A DNA stretch of 64,000 nucleotides, taken from the NCBI RefSeq assembly GCF_900176255.2, contig NZ_FXEG02000003.1, positions 1,116,001-1,180,000 of the forward strand. The letters are read 5' to 3'. Both the position numbers and the translations under genes were made by a program. How positions within the stretch are numbered: position 1 is the stretch's first letter; every line of letters begins with the position of its first letter. Below the pieces are notes generated by a model. That model did not search any database. It was given only the letters and a program-made list of their open reading frames with translations, and was not told the DNA's origin. Source of the DNA: Mycobacterium ahvazicum (GTDB lineage: Bacteria; Actinomycetota; Actinomycetes; Mycobacteriales; Mycobacteriaceae). Shown piece after piece: positions 1-9,158 of the stretch.

Positions 1-1225
1 TCGGATCGGTCGGGTAGGGGCCCAGGATGTGCTGGCGGATCGACAATGGCTCGAAAGGCTGGTCGCTGTCGCAGATTTCGACGGTCGGCGCGCGCTTGCC
101 GGGATGCCCCATGCACGGGTAGTTACGGGCGCCCCGAACGCCGATGGGTGAATCCTGGGGCAGTTTGCAGTACAGGCCGTCCGGGGTGTCGATCACGGTG
201 GTGTCCTCCGGTGATCGCCAGGCAGACGGTGGCAGGAATCCCACGGTGCATGCTGGCGGGTCACCGACGGTGAGAGTGAAGTCGCCCAGCGAGTAACCGG
301 TGGGATTGTTTTTGGGCGCGCCGTAGGACTGGGTGGACGCGATCGTCGGCGGCAGCAACACCAGCAGTTGCTCGATCGAGGGGTGATAGGTGACGCCGAC
401 CTGGCCCAGGGTGGTCAGGTTCGCCAACAGCAGCGGCAGCGTCGGTTTGACCTCGTTGAACAGCCGCGACGCTTCGTCAGCGGCCCCGGGCGCGGTGCGC
501 AGCAGTGTCCGTATCTGGGGGTCGTTGGTGACCAGTTGCTGGGTGATCCCGGCGAGGCGGCGCGCCCATGTGCGGATCGCGTCGCCGGACTGCGCCTGTC
601 CGTCCAGCAGGGGCCGGCTGTCGTCGATGAGGTCTCGCGACCGCTCAGCGTTGGCGTTCATGTCGCCGATCAGCTGTGCGGAGGAGTCGAGCAAGGATCC
701 GACGTCGTAGCCGGATCCGTTGAATGCTTTGAACGTTTCGTCGAGTAATCCGCTGATCTTGGTCTTGGGCACGCTGTTGACGAGCGTGCTGACTTGATCC
801 AACATCGGTCCGACCGCCTGCGGGATTGACGTGTGCGCCGCGGGAATGACTGAGCCGTCGTGCAGGTAGGGCCCTGCGGCGGTGACAGGCTGCAAGTCGA
901 CATACTGTTCGCCGACCGCCGACACGCTGAGCACTGCCGCGCGTAGGTCGGCGGGGATTTTCGGGTTGGTGTTCAACGACAGTATGGCCACCGCGCCGGC
1001 ACGCGTGGGCTGTACGTCGGTGACTTTTCCGACCTCCACCCCTCGGTAGGTCACGTTGGAAAACCGGTAGAGCCCACCGGTTCCCGGCAATTCCAGCGTG
1101 ACGGTCATGCGTCCGACGCCCAGCAGGGTGGGCACCTGCAAGTAGTCGACGATCATGACGGTCATGCCGATGATCGAGGCGATCGTGAAGATGATCAGCT
1201 GGGTTCGAACTAAACGGGTCAACAT
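1..1225 (-). CDS. mceF: MceF, last Mce protein of the operon (3' end outside window)
   Basis: Cell-envelope Mce-family subunit of a lipid-importing Mce/YrbE ABC-type system. Reading down from the ATG at 1225 the frame stays open to the window edge, giving at least 408 residues. It begins with a short basic N-terminus and a hydrophobic anchor (about residues 8-25, LIIFTIASIIGMTVMIV). The Mce/MlaD domain follows, with the family phrase GLYRFSNVTYRGVEVGKV, then a long helical region. Its ATG overlaps the mceE stop (TGATG), so it is translationally coupled. The stop codon is not in the window. The subfamily (mce1-4 or another paralogue) cannot be assigned from sequence alone. Confidence 0.9.
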   Translation of the reverse strand, partial: MLTRLVRTQLIIFTIASIIGMTVMIVDYLQVPTLLGVGRMTVTLELPGTGGLYRFSNVTYRGVEVGKVTDVQPTRAGAVAILSLNTNPKIPADLRAAVLSVSAVGEQYVDLQPVTAAGPYLHDGSVIPAAHTSIPQAVGPMLDQVSTLVNSVPKTKISGLLDETFKAFNGSGYDVGSLLDSSAQLIGDMNANAERSRDLIDDSRPLLDGQAQSGDAIRTWARRLAGITQQLVTNDPQIRTLLRTAPGAADEASRLFNEVKPTLPLLLANLTTLGQVGVTYHPSIEQLLVLLPPTIASTQSYGAPKNNPTGYSLGDFTLTVGDPPACTVGFLPPSAWRSPEDTTVIDTPDGLYCKLPQDSPIGVRGARNYPCMGHPGKRAPTVEICDSDQPFEPLSIRQHILGPYPTDP

Positions 1226-2472
1226 CAGCGGTCCCCCACGTCTTGGGGCACGAAGTCACTCGGCGCCGGAATAGCTGCTGCGGTGTGCTGTGCAGGGATC
1301 GCTGGTGTGCCGGCGCGACCGGGCGGGCCGGCGTTCGCAGGCGTCGCCACCGCCGTCGGCGGCGCCGTGAGCGGGGCGTTGAGCGGATCCTTGGTGAAGG
1401 TGCTGTACCAGGGGTCTCCCGGCGCGGGCACCAGCGTGGCGCCCTCTTGCCCCCATCGGGTGCCCAGCAACAAACCTCTTTTGAGTCGCGGGATCGTGAA
1501 GTCGAAGGTGATGAACTCGTTCAAATAGTCGCCCCGGATCGCGCGGTCGATGAAGTTTTGTGGGTACGGATAGTGGGGCACGAACGCCAAAACGGTGTCG
1601 AGGCTGGGTCCGACGTCAGCGAGCGCACGTACGGTGGGCTCCAGGTTTTTGAGGTTGGTGACCAAATCAGCTTGCGTGGCGTTGATTAAGCCGGTGGCCG
1701 TGTTGCTGAACACCCGGAATTTATCCAGCGCGGTCGTGATTCGCGGCCGCTCTTTGATCAGGACATCCAGCGCGGGCGGAATCCGTTGCAGCGCTTGGGT
1801 TATGACTGGGCTTTGCCCGGACAAGGTGCCGGCCAAGGTGTTCAACGCGGTGATGGACGCGTTGATGTCGTCACGTTGGGTGTCCAACACACCGACGAAG
1901 TCGTTGAGATGGGTGAGCAGATCGCGGATCTTGTCTTCGCGGCCACCCAGTGCCGCGTTGAACTCGTTGATGAGCCCGCCGACTTTGCCCAGTCCCCCGC
2001 CATTGACCACAACCGACAGCGAGGACAGCGTCTGCTCGGTGGACGGGTAGGTGGTGGAGCGTTGCAGACCAATAGTCGCCCCGGGGGCAAGTCTGCCGGT
2101 GGGCGATTGGCCTGGCGGCGGGTTGAGTTCCAGATGCATCGAGCCCAACAAGCTGGTCTGACCGATCCTGGCGACTGCATTGGCGGGCACAACGGCATCG
2201 GGGTGTACCGAGATGTCGATGTCCGCGTGCCAGTCGCGCAGCTTCATCGTGCCAACGCTGCCGACGACGACGTCGTTGATCATCACCGGCGAATTGGACT
2301 CAAGGGTACCGACGTTGGCGATCTCGACGTGGTAGGTCACCGCGTCCGGACCGCGTCCGGCAGTCCCTGGCAGGGGCAGCGAATTCAGGCCGTCGAACGC
2401 GCATCCCGTCGCGGTGACCACAAGCCACGACGTGATCGCCGCAAGGCGGTACATCGGTGCAGATCCGATCAC
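1225..2472 (-). CDS. mceE: MceE, lipoprotein subunit (LprK-like) of Mce system
   Basis: Mce-family subunit of 415 aa that is a predicted lipoprotein. The GTG at 2472 overlaps the mceD stop (GTGA); an ATG six codons later is the alternative. A signal segment ends in TATGC with the lipid-attachment Cys at residue 24. The Mce domain follows (VEIANVGTLESNSPVMINDVVVGSV), then helical repeats and a Pro/Ala-rich tail. In characterised mce operons the E gene encodes the lipoprotein, as here. The open frame extends upstream to 2919, but that part lies inside mceD and is a shadow. Confidence 0.92.
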   Translation of the reverse strand: MIGSAPMYRLAAITSWLVVTATGCAFDGLNSLPLPGTAGRGPDAVTYHVEIANVGTLESNSPVMINDVVVGSVGTMKLRDWHADIDISVHPDAVVPANAVARIGQTSLLGSMHLELNPPPGQSPTGRLAPGATIGLQRSTTYPSTEQTLSSLSVVVNGGGLGKVGGLINEFNAALGGREDKIRDLLTHLNDFVGVLDTQRDDINASITALNTLAGTLSGQSPVITQALQRIPPALDVLIKERPRITTALDKFRVFSNTATGLINATQADLVTNLKNLEPTVRALADVGPSLDTVLAFVPHYPYPQNFIDRAIRGDYLNEFITFDFTIPRLKRGLLLGTRWGQEGATLVPAPGDPWYSTFTKDPLNAPLTAPPTAVATPANAGPPGRAGTPAIPAQHTAAAIPAPSDFVPQDVGDR

Positions 2473-3917
2473 GGTGTCCCTCCGGCGGGCAGCAACATGT
2501 CGCGCAGGTTGGCCGCTCCGGGCAGTGGTGGCGCAACCGGGGCCGCCCCGGGGGGGATCGGCGCGCCCGGGAATAGTGCCGGGGAGGGGACTGCGGGTAA
2601 TCCGTTGGGCGCGTAGGCTCCTGGCGGGCCTGGCGGCATACCCCATCCTGGGGGTGGCGGGATGTCGCCGGCGCCGGTGTAGGCCGACACCGCCGGCGGG
2701 TCGGTCGGTATCGGAGGGATCCCGCCGGGGCCGCCGGGGGCCAGGTTCGGATCGGAATACAACAGATTTTGCGGGCTCGGCGACTTGGCTAGGTACGCAT
2801 TGAAGGGGATCGGCAGGTAGTTGAAGTTGATTACCTTCAGCGCCGGGCCGAGGTACTGTGCGCACAGTTTGGCCGTTTCGGTTGCGGTGGCGTTCTTGAC
2901 GGCGCCGATCGCCGAGCACACCAGGGCCACCGGATTGGCGAAGTTCGACAGCGCAAAGGCGCCCCGAGCCGTTCCTGAGTCAGGGCTATAGATGTTGTAG
3001 CCGTTGGCGATTGCGTTGGGCGCCACGTGCAGAAGGTTTTCCACCGCCATGCGGTTGTCGGTAAGGTTCTGGGTAACGTTGGCCAGTCGCTGCAGCTGTT
3101 CTGCGGTCTGGTCTCTGCTTCCGGCGATGAATCGGCGCACCTCGTCGACCGCCGACGACAGGTTGGTCAACGCAGCATCGAGATCGGCGCGATTGCCGTC
3201 CACAACGCTGGTCAAGGTGGCGAGGCGGTCCTGAAATTCGACAATCTGCACGTTGCTGTCCCGCAGCGCGGTGACGAACACTTGAAGATTTTTGATGATG
3301 TCGACGATGTTGCCGCTGCCGTTGGCGAGGATGCGGCCTACCTTGGACAGTTGGGTGATGGCCTGGCGAAGTTTGTCGCCGTTGCCGGACATGGCGTTGG
3401 CGGCGCTGTCGATGAAGTGTCCTAGCGAGGTGGTGGAAAATCCGTTGGCGGGGCCCAACTCGGTGGCAAGGCGCATCAGTTGTGTTTTGACCTGGTCCCA
3501 CTCGACGGGCACCGCAGTACGCTCCACGCCGATCACGGCCCCGTCGGCCATAGTGGGCCCGCTGGTTCGGTTGGCTTCGTAGGCCGGCGTTAGCTGCACA
3601 TAACGGGCCGCGACCAGGTTCTGCGCTACGATCACGGCTTTGGCGTCGGCCGGGATCGGCACGTCGTCGTCGACGGCGAGTGTCATCTTGGCCTGGGTTC
3701 CCTGCGGTTCAATGGATGTGATGGTGCCCACCTTGACCCCGACGACACGTACCTCGTCGCCGGGATAGATGGCCGTGGCTGAACTGAAATAGGCGGTAAT
3801 GGTCTTGGGTCCGAACACATTGTGATGCACCAGAAATGCGGTGCCGGCCACCAGAAGTCCCACCAACGCCGTCAGTAGCGTCTTGGTGAACAGTGCCTTA
3901 TTCGCCTTCACGGTCAT
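2469..3917 (-). CDS. mceD: MceD, Mce-family protein with proline-rich tail
   Basis: Mce-family subunit of 482 aa. The ATG at 3917 overlaps the mceC stop (ATGA). A basic N-terminus and hydrophobic anchor (about residues 13-30) precede the Mce domain (ITAYFSSATAIYPGDEVRVVGVKVGTI). Coiled helical repeats run to about residue 310. The last 90 or so residues are very rich in Pro and Gly, the usual signature of MceD orthologues. It is one of the six chains expected to form the periplasm-spanning lipid conduit. Confidence 0.93.
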   Translation of the reverse strand: MTVKANKALFTKTLLTALVGLLVAGTAFLVHHNVFGPKTITAYFSSATAIYPGDEVRVVGVKVGTITSIEPQGTQAKMTLAVDDDVPIPADAKAVIVAQNLVAARYVQLTPAYEANRTSGPTMADGAVIGVERTAVPVEWDQVKTQLMRLATELGPANGFSTTSLGHFIDSAANAMSGNGDKLRQAITQLSKVGRILANGSGNIVDIIKNLQVFVTALRDSNVQIVEFQDRLATLTSVVDGNRADLDAALTNLSSAVDEVRRFIAGSRDQTAEQLQRLANVTQNLTDNRMAVENLLHVAPNAIANGYNIYSPDSGTARGAFALSNFANPVALVCSAIGAVKNATATETAKLCAQYLGPALKVINFNYLPIPFNAYLAKSPSPQNLLYSDPNLAPGGPGGIPPIPTDPPAVSAYTGAGDIPPPPGWGMPPGPPGAYAPNGLPAVPSPALFPGAPIPPGAAPVAPPLPGAANLRDMLLPAGGTP

Positions 3918-4993
3918 CGTCCTCCGGGAATAGCGTTGTGCGGCCAGGGGAATTCGGCCCGCGGCCCGGCGTTGTCGGGCGGTTGTCCTGCGTTGACGCC
4001 TCGGCGGAATCCAAAAGCGTAGTCCAAGAACGGCTGCAGGGCTTGTGCCGGGATCAGATTGCCGACAAAAGCGTTGTAGTAGAAGCCGTTGTTGACCGAT
4101 TCTCCCTGCGTGACTTGGTATTTCGCCAGGCCGACGATCGCTTTGGCAATGTTGTCGCGGTTCTTTTCCAGCATCGCGGTCACCGAGTTGAGTTTGGTCA
4201 GCGTCGGCGCGAGTTCTTTTTCGTTGTCTGCGACCAGGCCCGACAGTTGTTGGGCAAGCGCAGAGGTGTTGGCGAGCAGGTTGACGATCGCGTAGCGACG
4301 TTGGTTGAGCACGCCCAACAAGTCGTTGGCGTTGAGCAGCAGGGTGTTGACCTGCTGGCTGCGGACCGACAGGATTCCGGTGAGGTCGGCGGCGCTCTTG
4401 AGCAGATGGGCCAACGATTCATTCCTGCTGTTCAACGATTGTGAGAGTCGGCTCAGTCCTTCAAAGGTGGGCCCTAATCGGGGCGTGATCCGCTCGATCG
4501 TTTCGGCCAAGGTGTCCAATGACTCGTTGAGCGTGGCGGTGTCGGTGGCGGCGGTGTTGGCGGTGAAGTCGCTGACGGCATCGGTCAACGAGTACGGCGA
4601 CGACGTCCGGTTCAGCGGGATGACGTCGGAGCCGTGCATGGTGCCCGAGCCTGTGGGCTCGATGGCGAGCATCCGTGCCCCCAGCAGTGTGCCCGTCCTG
4701 ATATGGGCGGTGGTGGCCGTTCCCAGGTGCACCGTCGCGTCGAGGCTGAAGGTCACCAACGCTTTGCCCTGGCTAAGCGCGACATCAGAGACCGCTCCCA
4801 TTTTCACACCCGAGACCCGCACGTCATTGCCGGCCGTCAGGCCACCGGCCTCGCTAAACAGCGCCTGGTATCGGATGGAGGTCGCCATCGACAACAACTG
4901 TCGAGGCTGCAGCCCGATGATGATGACCAACACGACGAGCACGAAACCGATGAAACCAGACCGGATAAGTTGAGCACCACGGTATTTCAGCAT
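3914..4993 (-). CDS. mceC: MceC, Mce-family protein
   Basis: Mce-family subunit of 359 aa. The ATG at 4993 overlaps the mceB stop (TGATG), which decides the start against a longer open frame up to 5032. The N-terminus is basic, followed by a hydrophobic anchor (FIGFVLVVLVIIIGL, about residues 13-27). The Mce domain reads YQALFSEAGGLTAGNDVRVSGVKMGAV, followed by an extended helical region. Coupling by stop/start overlap on both sides indicates balanced synthesis with the other Mce chains. Confidence 0.93.
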   Translation of the reverse strand: MLKYRGAQLIRSGFIGFVLVVLVIIIGLQPRQLLSMATSIRYQALFSEAGGLTAGNDVRVSGVKMGAVSDVALSQGKALVTFSLDATVHLGTATTAHIRTGTLLGARMLAIEPTGSGTMHGSDVIPLNRTSSPYSLTDAVSDFTANTAATDTATLNESLDTLAETIERITPRLGPTFEGLSRLSQSLNSRNESLAHLLKSAADLTGILSVRSQQVNTLLLNANDLLGVLNQRRYAIVNLLANTSALAQQLSGLVADNEKELAPTLTKLNSVTAMLEKNRDNIAKAIVGLAKYQVTQGESVNNGFYYNAFVGNLIPAQALQPFLDYAFGFRRGVNAGQPPDNAGPRAEFPWPHNAIPGGR

Positions 4994-6018
4994 CAGGGCT
5001 CCCCGCACCTTCCGGTGTTTTGGACGATCCACGGGAAGACTGCCGTGCGGCCCTGAAGGTCGGTGACCCGCAGGGAGATCCCGCAGAGGTACTGATTGAT
5101 GAAGCTGCCGTAGGCGCCCAGTCGCACCAGTTTGCGGTAGTTTTCGGGTGCCTTCTGCAGTGAAAGGTCGAGCAGCGCTTTGTCGTTGTCGAGCAGTGGC
5201 GCCAGACGGTTGAGTTGGTCAACGGTGCCGGCCAGTGGGGGACGAGCCTGGGTAAGCAGATCCGACAAGGATGCGGTTCCGTGGTCCAGCGCGGTAATGG
5301 CGTCTGCGATGGGATCGCGGTCGCGCGCCAGGCCGGTGATGAGCTGCTCGAGGCGATCGATGGTGCCGGAGAATTTGTTGCCGTCTTGGGCCACCGTTGC
5401 GACCACCTCATTGAGGTTGTCGATCAGTTGCTGCACCACGTGCCCGTTGTCTGCCAGCGCGTTGGAGAACGACGACGTCTTAGCGAACAACGACTCCACG
5501 TCGCCGCTGCTGCCTTGCAGAATCTGGATCAGCGAGTTGGTCAGCGCATTGACCGCTTGGGGATTGAGACCCTGAACGACGGGTTTGAGGCCACCCAACA
5601 GCAAATCGAGGTCCAGTGCCGGCGCGGTGCGGTTGATGGGGATCTGTGATCCAGGTGGCTGAATCCCGGACGATCCGGGGGCATCGAGCAGTTCGAGGTA
5701 CCGATCCCCCACCAGGTTCAAATAGCGCACCACGACTCGGGTGCTTGTGGTGAGCACGATTTCGCGGTTGGCGTCGAACCTCACCATCACGGTGTTATTC
5801 GGTTGCAGCGCAACGCCGTTGACTGTTCCGACGCGAATTCCGGCGGCGCGCACCGAGTCGCCGGATTTGAGGCTAGAGGCATCGCTGAACACCGCGGAAT
5901 AGCCATTCGTGGAGCCCGTGCGGTATTGGCCGAGGATGGCGAACAGCGCAGCGGTCAAGACCAAGGTCACCACCGCGAACACCCCGAACTTCAGCGCAGT
6001 CCCACCGGCGTGCTTCAT
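4993..6018 (-). CDS. mceB: MceB, Mce-family protein
   Basis: Mce-family subunit of 341 aa. The ATG at 6018 overlaps the mceA stop (ATGA); upstream codons in the same frame belong to mceA DNA. The N-terminal anchor (about residues 9-30, LKFGVFAVVTLVLTAALFAIL) is followed by the Mce domain (YSAVFSDASSLKSGDSVRAAGIRVGTV) and the phrase NLVGDRYLELLDAPGSSG, then helical repeats and a conserved C-terminal block with two Cys. It belongs to the eight-gene operon starting at yrbEA. Confidence 0.93.
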   Translation of the reverse strand: MKHAGGTALKFGVFAVVTLVLTAALFAILGQYRTGSTNGYSAVFSDASSLKSGDSVRAAGIRVGTVNGVALQPNNTVMVRFDANREIVLTTSTRVVVRYLNLVGDRYLELLDAPGSSGIQPPGSQIPINRTAPALDLDLLLGGLKPVVQGLNPQAVNALTNSLIQILQGSSGDVESLFAKTSSFSNALADNGHVVQQLIDNLNEVVATVAQDGNKFSGTIDRLEQLITGLARDRDPIADAITALDHGTASLSDLLTQARPPLAGTVDQLNRLAPLLDNDKALLDLSLQKAPENYRKLVRLGAYGSFINQYLCGISLRVTDLQGRTAVFPWIVQNTGRCGEP

Positions 6019-7202
6019 CCGGGCTGCCCCAGCTGCGGGGTGTTGCGCGGTGGCCCGTCGATCGGGCCGTACAGCATCTGCTTGAGACGGTCGGAGTTCA
6101 ACAGAATTCCTTGGTTTCCGTACTGCGCTTGGTTCGCGTCGATGTCGGTGACCAAGTACGGCGGGCGGTGCCCAAATCCCACGTCCGGCAGGCCCATACA
6201 CTGCGGACCCCCGGTGGCCGCGACCTTGGGGAGGTTCTGGGGATAGCGGTAGCGCTCGGTGCCCAGCAGAAATGAATCCAGCAATAAGACACCGGGCACC
6301 GGTAGGGGCGGGCCGGTGGCCAGCGGCTTGAGACCGCCCAGTGCGCAGGTGAGGGCCTGGTTATAGGTGTTGGTCAAGTTGGTGGTGGGGACCAGCAGAT
6401 GAAGGGCGGCAGTGAAATGCTGTGCGTTGCTGGCAAGTACGTCGTTTCCGATGTCGGCTAACGCGATCGCGCTGACGAGCGCGGTGTCCAGATCGCGCTG
6501 CCGGTCCACGACCGTGTCGCTGAGCCGGGTCGAGTTCTGGATGGTGTTGACCAGATCGGGGGCCGCGTCGGCGTAGGCATTGATCACCTGCGGGGCGACC
6601 GCCAATTCATGGCTCAGCGTGGGAAGACTGGGGTCGATCTTGGCCAGCACCGAGTCCAGGTCGGCAAGTGTGTGGCCGAACTTGTCCCCCCGGCCACTGA
6701 ACGCTTGGGCGAGCGCGCCGAGGGTCTCGTTGAGCTTTTCCGGCTCAATCTGGGATAGCACCGACACCAGTTGCTCAAATACCGTGTTGATCTCAACGGT
6801 GACATGGTCGGAGTCAAGTACTTGCCCGGCCTTCAGCGACTGCGGGGAGGGGTTCCGCGGCGGTATCAGCTGCACGAATTTCGACCCGAAGACGGTCGTC
6901 GATTCGATGTCGACGCCGGTGTTGGCCGGAATCAGGTGCAACCAGGACGGATTGATTGCCAGGTGAATCGCGGCCCGACCGTCCGGCAGACTCTCGATCG
7001 AGGAGACCTTGCCTACTTGTGCGCCGTGCAACTTCACCTTGGCATCGGGGTTCATGACTAAACCCGCGCGAGGCGATACCACGGTGACTGGAACGGATTC
7101 GATGGCACCGCCCTCAAACAACACGGCGGTCGCGGCGATGATCACGCCGATCACGCCGAGGGCAGCCAGACCCAGCAATGGGCGCACAGCGGAGTTCGAC
7201 AT
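6015..7202 (-). CDS. mceA: MceA, Mce-family protein
   Basis: First Mce subunit of the operon, 395 aa. A hydrophobic segment at residues 8-29 anchors or exports the chain. The Mce domain starts about residue 36 (VTVVSPRAGLVMNPDAKVKLHGAQVGKV), followed by long helices and a C-terminal domain with paired Cys (TCALGG, PQCMGL). It starts 15 bp after the yrbEB stop. In studied systems MceA-F form a hexameric tunnel above the YrbE permeases and import cholesterol or fatty acids; the substrate here is unknown. Confidence 0.93.
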   Translation of the reverse strand: MSNSAVRPLLGLAALGVIGVIIAATAVLFEGGAIESVPVTVVSPRAGLVMNPDAKVKLHGAQVGKVSSIESLPDGRAAIHLAINPSWLHLIPANTGVDIESTTVFGSKFVQLIPPRNPSPQSLKAGQVLDSDHVTVEINTVFEQLVSVLSQIEPEKLNETLGALAQAFSGRGDKFGHTLADLDSVLAKIDPSLPTLSHELAVAPQVINAYADAAPDLVNTIQNSTRLSDTVVDRQRDLDTALVSAIALADIGNDVLASNAQHFTAALHLLVPTTNLTNTYNQALTCALGGLKPLATGPPLPVPGVLLLDSFLLGTERYRYPQNLPKVAATGGPQCMGLPDVGFGHRPPYLVTDIDANQAQYGNQGILLNSDRLKQMLYGPIDGPPRNTPQLGQPG

Positions 7203-7217
7203 CTGCTTTTGTCCCCT

Positions 7218-8063
7218 TCAGCCCGACAAGTTGAAGTTGCCGTTAGCGCCGTAGATGGCCAACGAGACCAGCAAGGTCACCGAGACGACAATGATCAGCG
7301 ACGTTCGCACCGCGGTCCCCACCGCAACCCCGACACCCGCGGGCCCCCCGCTGGCGAAATAGCCGTAATAGGTGTGGATGAATAGGATGGCCAGGGCCAT
7401 CAGGATGGCTTGCAGAAAAGACCACAACAAGTCGGTGGGATTCAAAAACGTGGAGAAATAGTGGTCATACAGGCCGCCGGATTGGCCGAGGACGACGACG
7501 GTGGTGAATTGGCTGGCCACGAACGACAAAATGACCGCGATCGAGTACAGCGGCGTGATCGCCAACATGCCGGCAATGATCCGCGTGCTCACCAGGTACG
7601 AAATTGGGCGCATGCCCATGCTTTCGAGCGCATCGATTTCCTCGTTGATCCGCATGGCACCTAGCTGCGCGGTGACGCCGGCGCCAAAGGTGGCCGCCAG
7701 GCCGATGCCGGCCACAATTGGCGCCGAGATGCGCACGTTAATGAACGCCGCCAAAAAGCCGGTCAGCGCCTCAATACCGATGTTGCCCAACGAGCTGTAT
7801 CCCTGAATGGCCAGCGTCCCGCCCGTGGCCAAGGTGAGAAACCCGACGATGACGACGGTGCCCCCGATCATTGCCAAAGTGCCTGCGCCCATGCTGATTT
7901 CGGCGAACAAGCGCACGATCTCTCGCCGGTAGCGGGTGGCCGCAAACGGAGCGCCCGAGATGGCTTTTCCGTAAAACATGATGTGATCACCCATGACGCC
8001 CAGTGCGCTGACTGGCCGGGTGATTTCACGGACCAGTCCGGGATACGCTGCTCGAAACGTCAT
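7218..8063 (-). CDS. yrbEB: YrbEB, MlaE-type permease of Mce transporter
   Basis: Inner-membrane permease of 281 aa, MlaE/YrbE family, with about five to six hydrophobic segments. The family core sits mid-protein (AAFINVRISAPIVAGIGLAATFGAGVTAQLGAMRINEEIDALESMGM); its E-E-I-D-A-L-E-x-M-G helix contacts the Mkl/MceG ATPase in this family. The ATG at 8063 lies 8 bp after the yrbEA stop; longer upstream reading is yrbEA DNA. No ATPase is encoded nearby, as usual, since mycobacteria use one distant MceG for all mce operons. Confidence 0.94.
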   Translation of the reverse strand: MTFRAAYPGLVREITRPVSALGVMGDHIMFYGKAISGAPFAATRYRREIVRLFAEISMGAGTLAMIGGTVVIVGFLTLATGGTLAIQGYSSLGNIGIEALTGFLAAFINVRISAPIVAGIGLAATFGAGVTAQLGAMRINEEIDALESMGMRPISYLVSTRIIAGMLAITPLYSIAVILSFVASQFTTVVVLGQSGGLYDHYFSTFLNPTDLLWSFLQAILMALAILFIHTYYGYFASGGPAGVGVAVGTAVRTSLIIVVSVTLLVSLAIYGANGNFNLSG

Positions 8064-8071
8064 CGTGCTGC

Positions 8072-8884
8072 CTACTTCGCCGTCATCTGAATACCGATGG
8101 CGGTCACCACAACGTTGATGACGAACAACGACATAAACGCGTACACCACCGTCTCGTTGACGGCGTTGCCTACCGCTTTTGCGCCGCCGCCGGTAATCGT
8201 CAGGCCGCGATAGCAGGCCACCAGGCCGGCGATGAGACCGAACAGCAGCGCCTTCACCGACGAAATAATCAATTCGGGCACCCCGGTCAACAAGGTGATG
8301 CCAGCTGCGAAGGCCCCGGGGTTGACATCCTGAACGAACACCGAGAACAAGTAGCCGCCTAAAATGCCGATGATGCACACCAGGCTGTTGAGCAGTAGCG
8401 CGACCACTCCGGACGCCAGCATGCGCGGCGCCACCAATCGCTGAACGGGATTGATTCCCAACACTTCCAACGCGTCGATCTCGTCACGAATGGTGCGCGA
8501 ACCGAGGTCTGCGCACATCGCCGTGGCACCCGCGCCAGCCACAATCAGCACCGTGACCAACGGGCCGACCTGGGTGACGGCACCGAAGGCGGCACCCGCC
8601 CCAGACAGGTCGGCCGCGCCCAGTTCACGCAGCAAAATGTTGAGCGTGAAGCTAACCAGCACGGTGAACGGGATAGCCACCAGCAAGGTGGGCATCAGCG
8701 AGACTCGCGCGACAAACCATGATTGGTTCAAAAACTCCCGGCCCTGAAACGGCCTGCGCATCAGGAACTTAGCCGCGTCCGCCGCCATCGCGACCAAGCC
8801 ACCGATGGCTTGCATGGGACCGGCCAGCTTCGCGCCGACCAGCGAAAGCCCCGGCGACCAAGCGCCAGACACTTTACTTACCAC
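8072..8884 (-). CDS. yrbEA: YrbEA, MlaE-type permease of Mce transporter
   Basis: First gene of the mce operon, a 270-aa MlaE/YrbE permease. The GTG start at 8884 follows a GAGGAG ribosome-binding site with a 9-base spacer. The family core (VTVLIVAGAGATAMCADLGSRTIRDEIDALEVLGI) and the conserved end (AVGNAVNETVVYAFMSLFVINVVVTAIG) are intact. It forms the membrane part of the transporter together with YrbEB. The promoter should lie in the gap before the divergent SDR gene. Confidence 0.94.
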   Translation of the reverse strand: MVSKVSGAWSPGLSLVGAKLAGPMQAIGGLVAMAADAAKFLMRRPFQGREFLNQSWFVARVSLMPTLLVAIPFTVLVSFTLNILLRELGAADLSGAGAAFGAVTQVGPLVTVLIVAGAGATAMCADLGSRTIRDEIDALEVLGINPVQRLVAPRMLASGVVALLLNSLVCIIGILGGYLFSVFVQDVNPGAFAAGITLLTGVPELIISSVKALLFGLIAGLVACYRGLTITGGGAKAVGNAVNETVVYAFMSLFVINVVVTAIGIQMTAK

Positions 8885-9158
8885 CGGTTTGGGCTCCTCG
8901 CATTCGTTAATAGCTGATCACCGCAGCTCACGCTGATGCCTCAAGACACCCAATCGGAGCTGCGTCGAGGAGCAACCCTCTCAGTCTGCTGAGACGTGGG
9001 CCACATAACCTCCCGCTTACCGGGAGGCCTTCCATCGCCACAGCGACCTCGCGTTAGGGACGCCGGCGTCGCGCGCCTGCCTGCCGTCGTCACCGACAGA
9101 GGACCACCCACCGGGACACCCACCTGACATCGCCGGTCTCGCCGCGCACTATCCCCTT
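8885..9158. promoter_or_regulatory. Divergent intergenic region between mce operon and SDR gene
   Basis: A 274-bp gap separates the mce operon (minus) from the SDR gene (plus) and must hold both promoters. It contains an inverted repeat at 9009-9027 with perfect 7-bp arms (CCTCCCG/CGGGAGG) around a 5-base loop, which could be an operator or a leader hairpin for the mce transcript. No convincing -10/-35 pair or gene was seen. Confidence 0.45.
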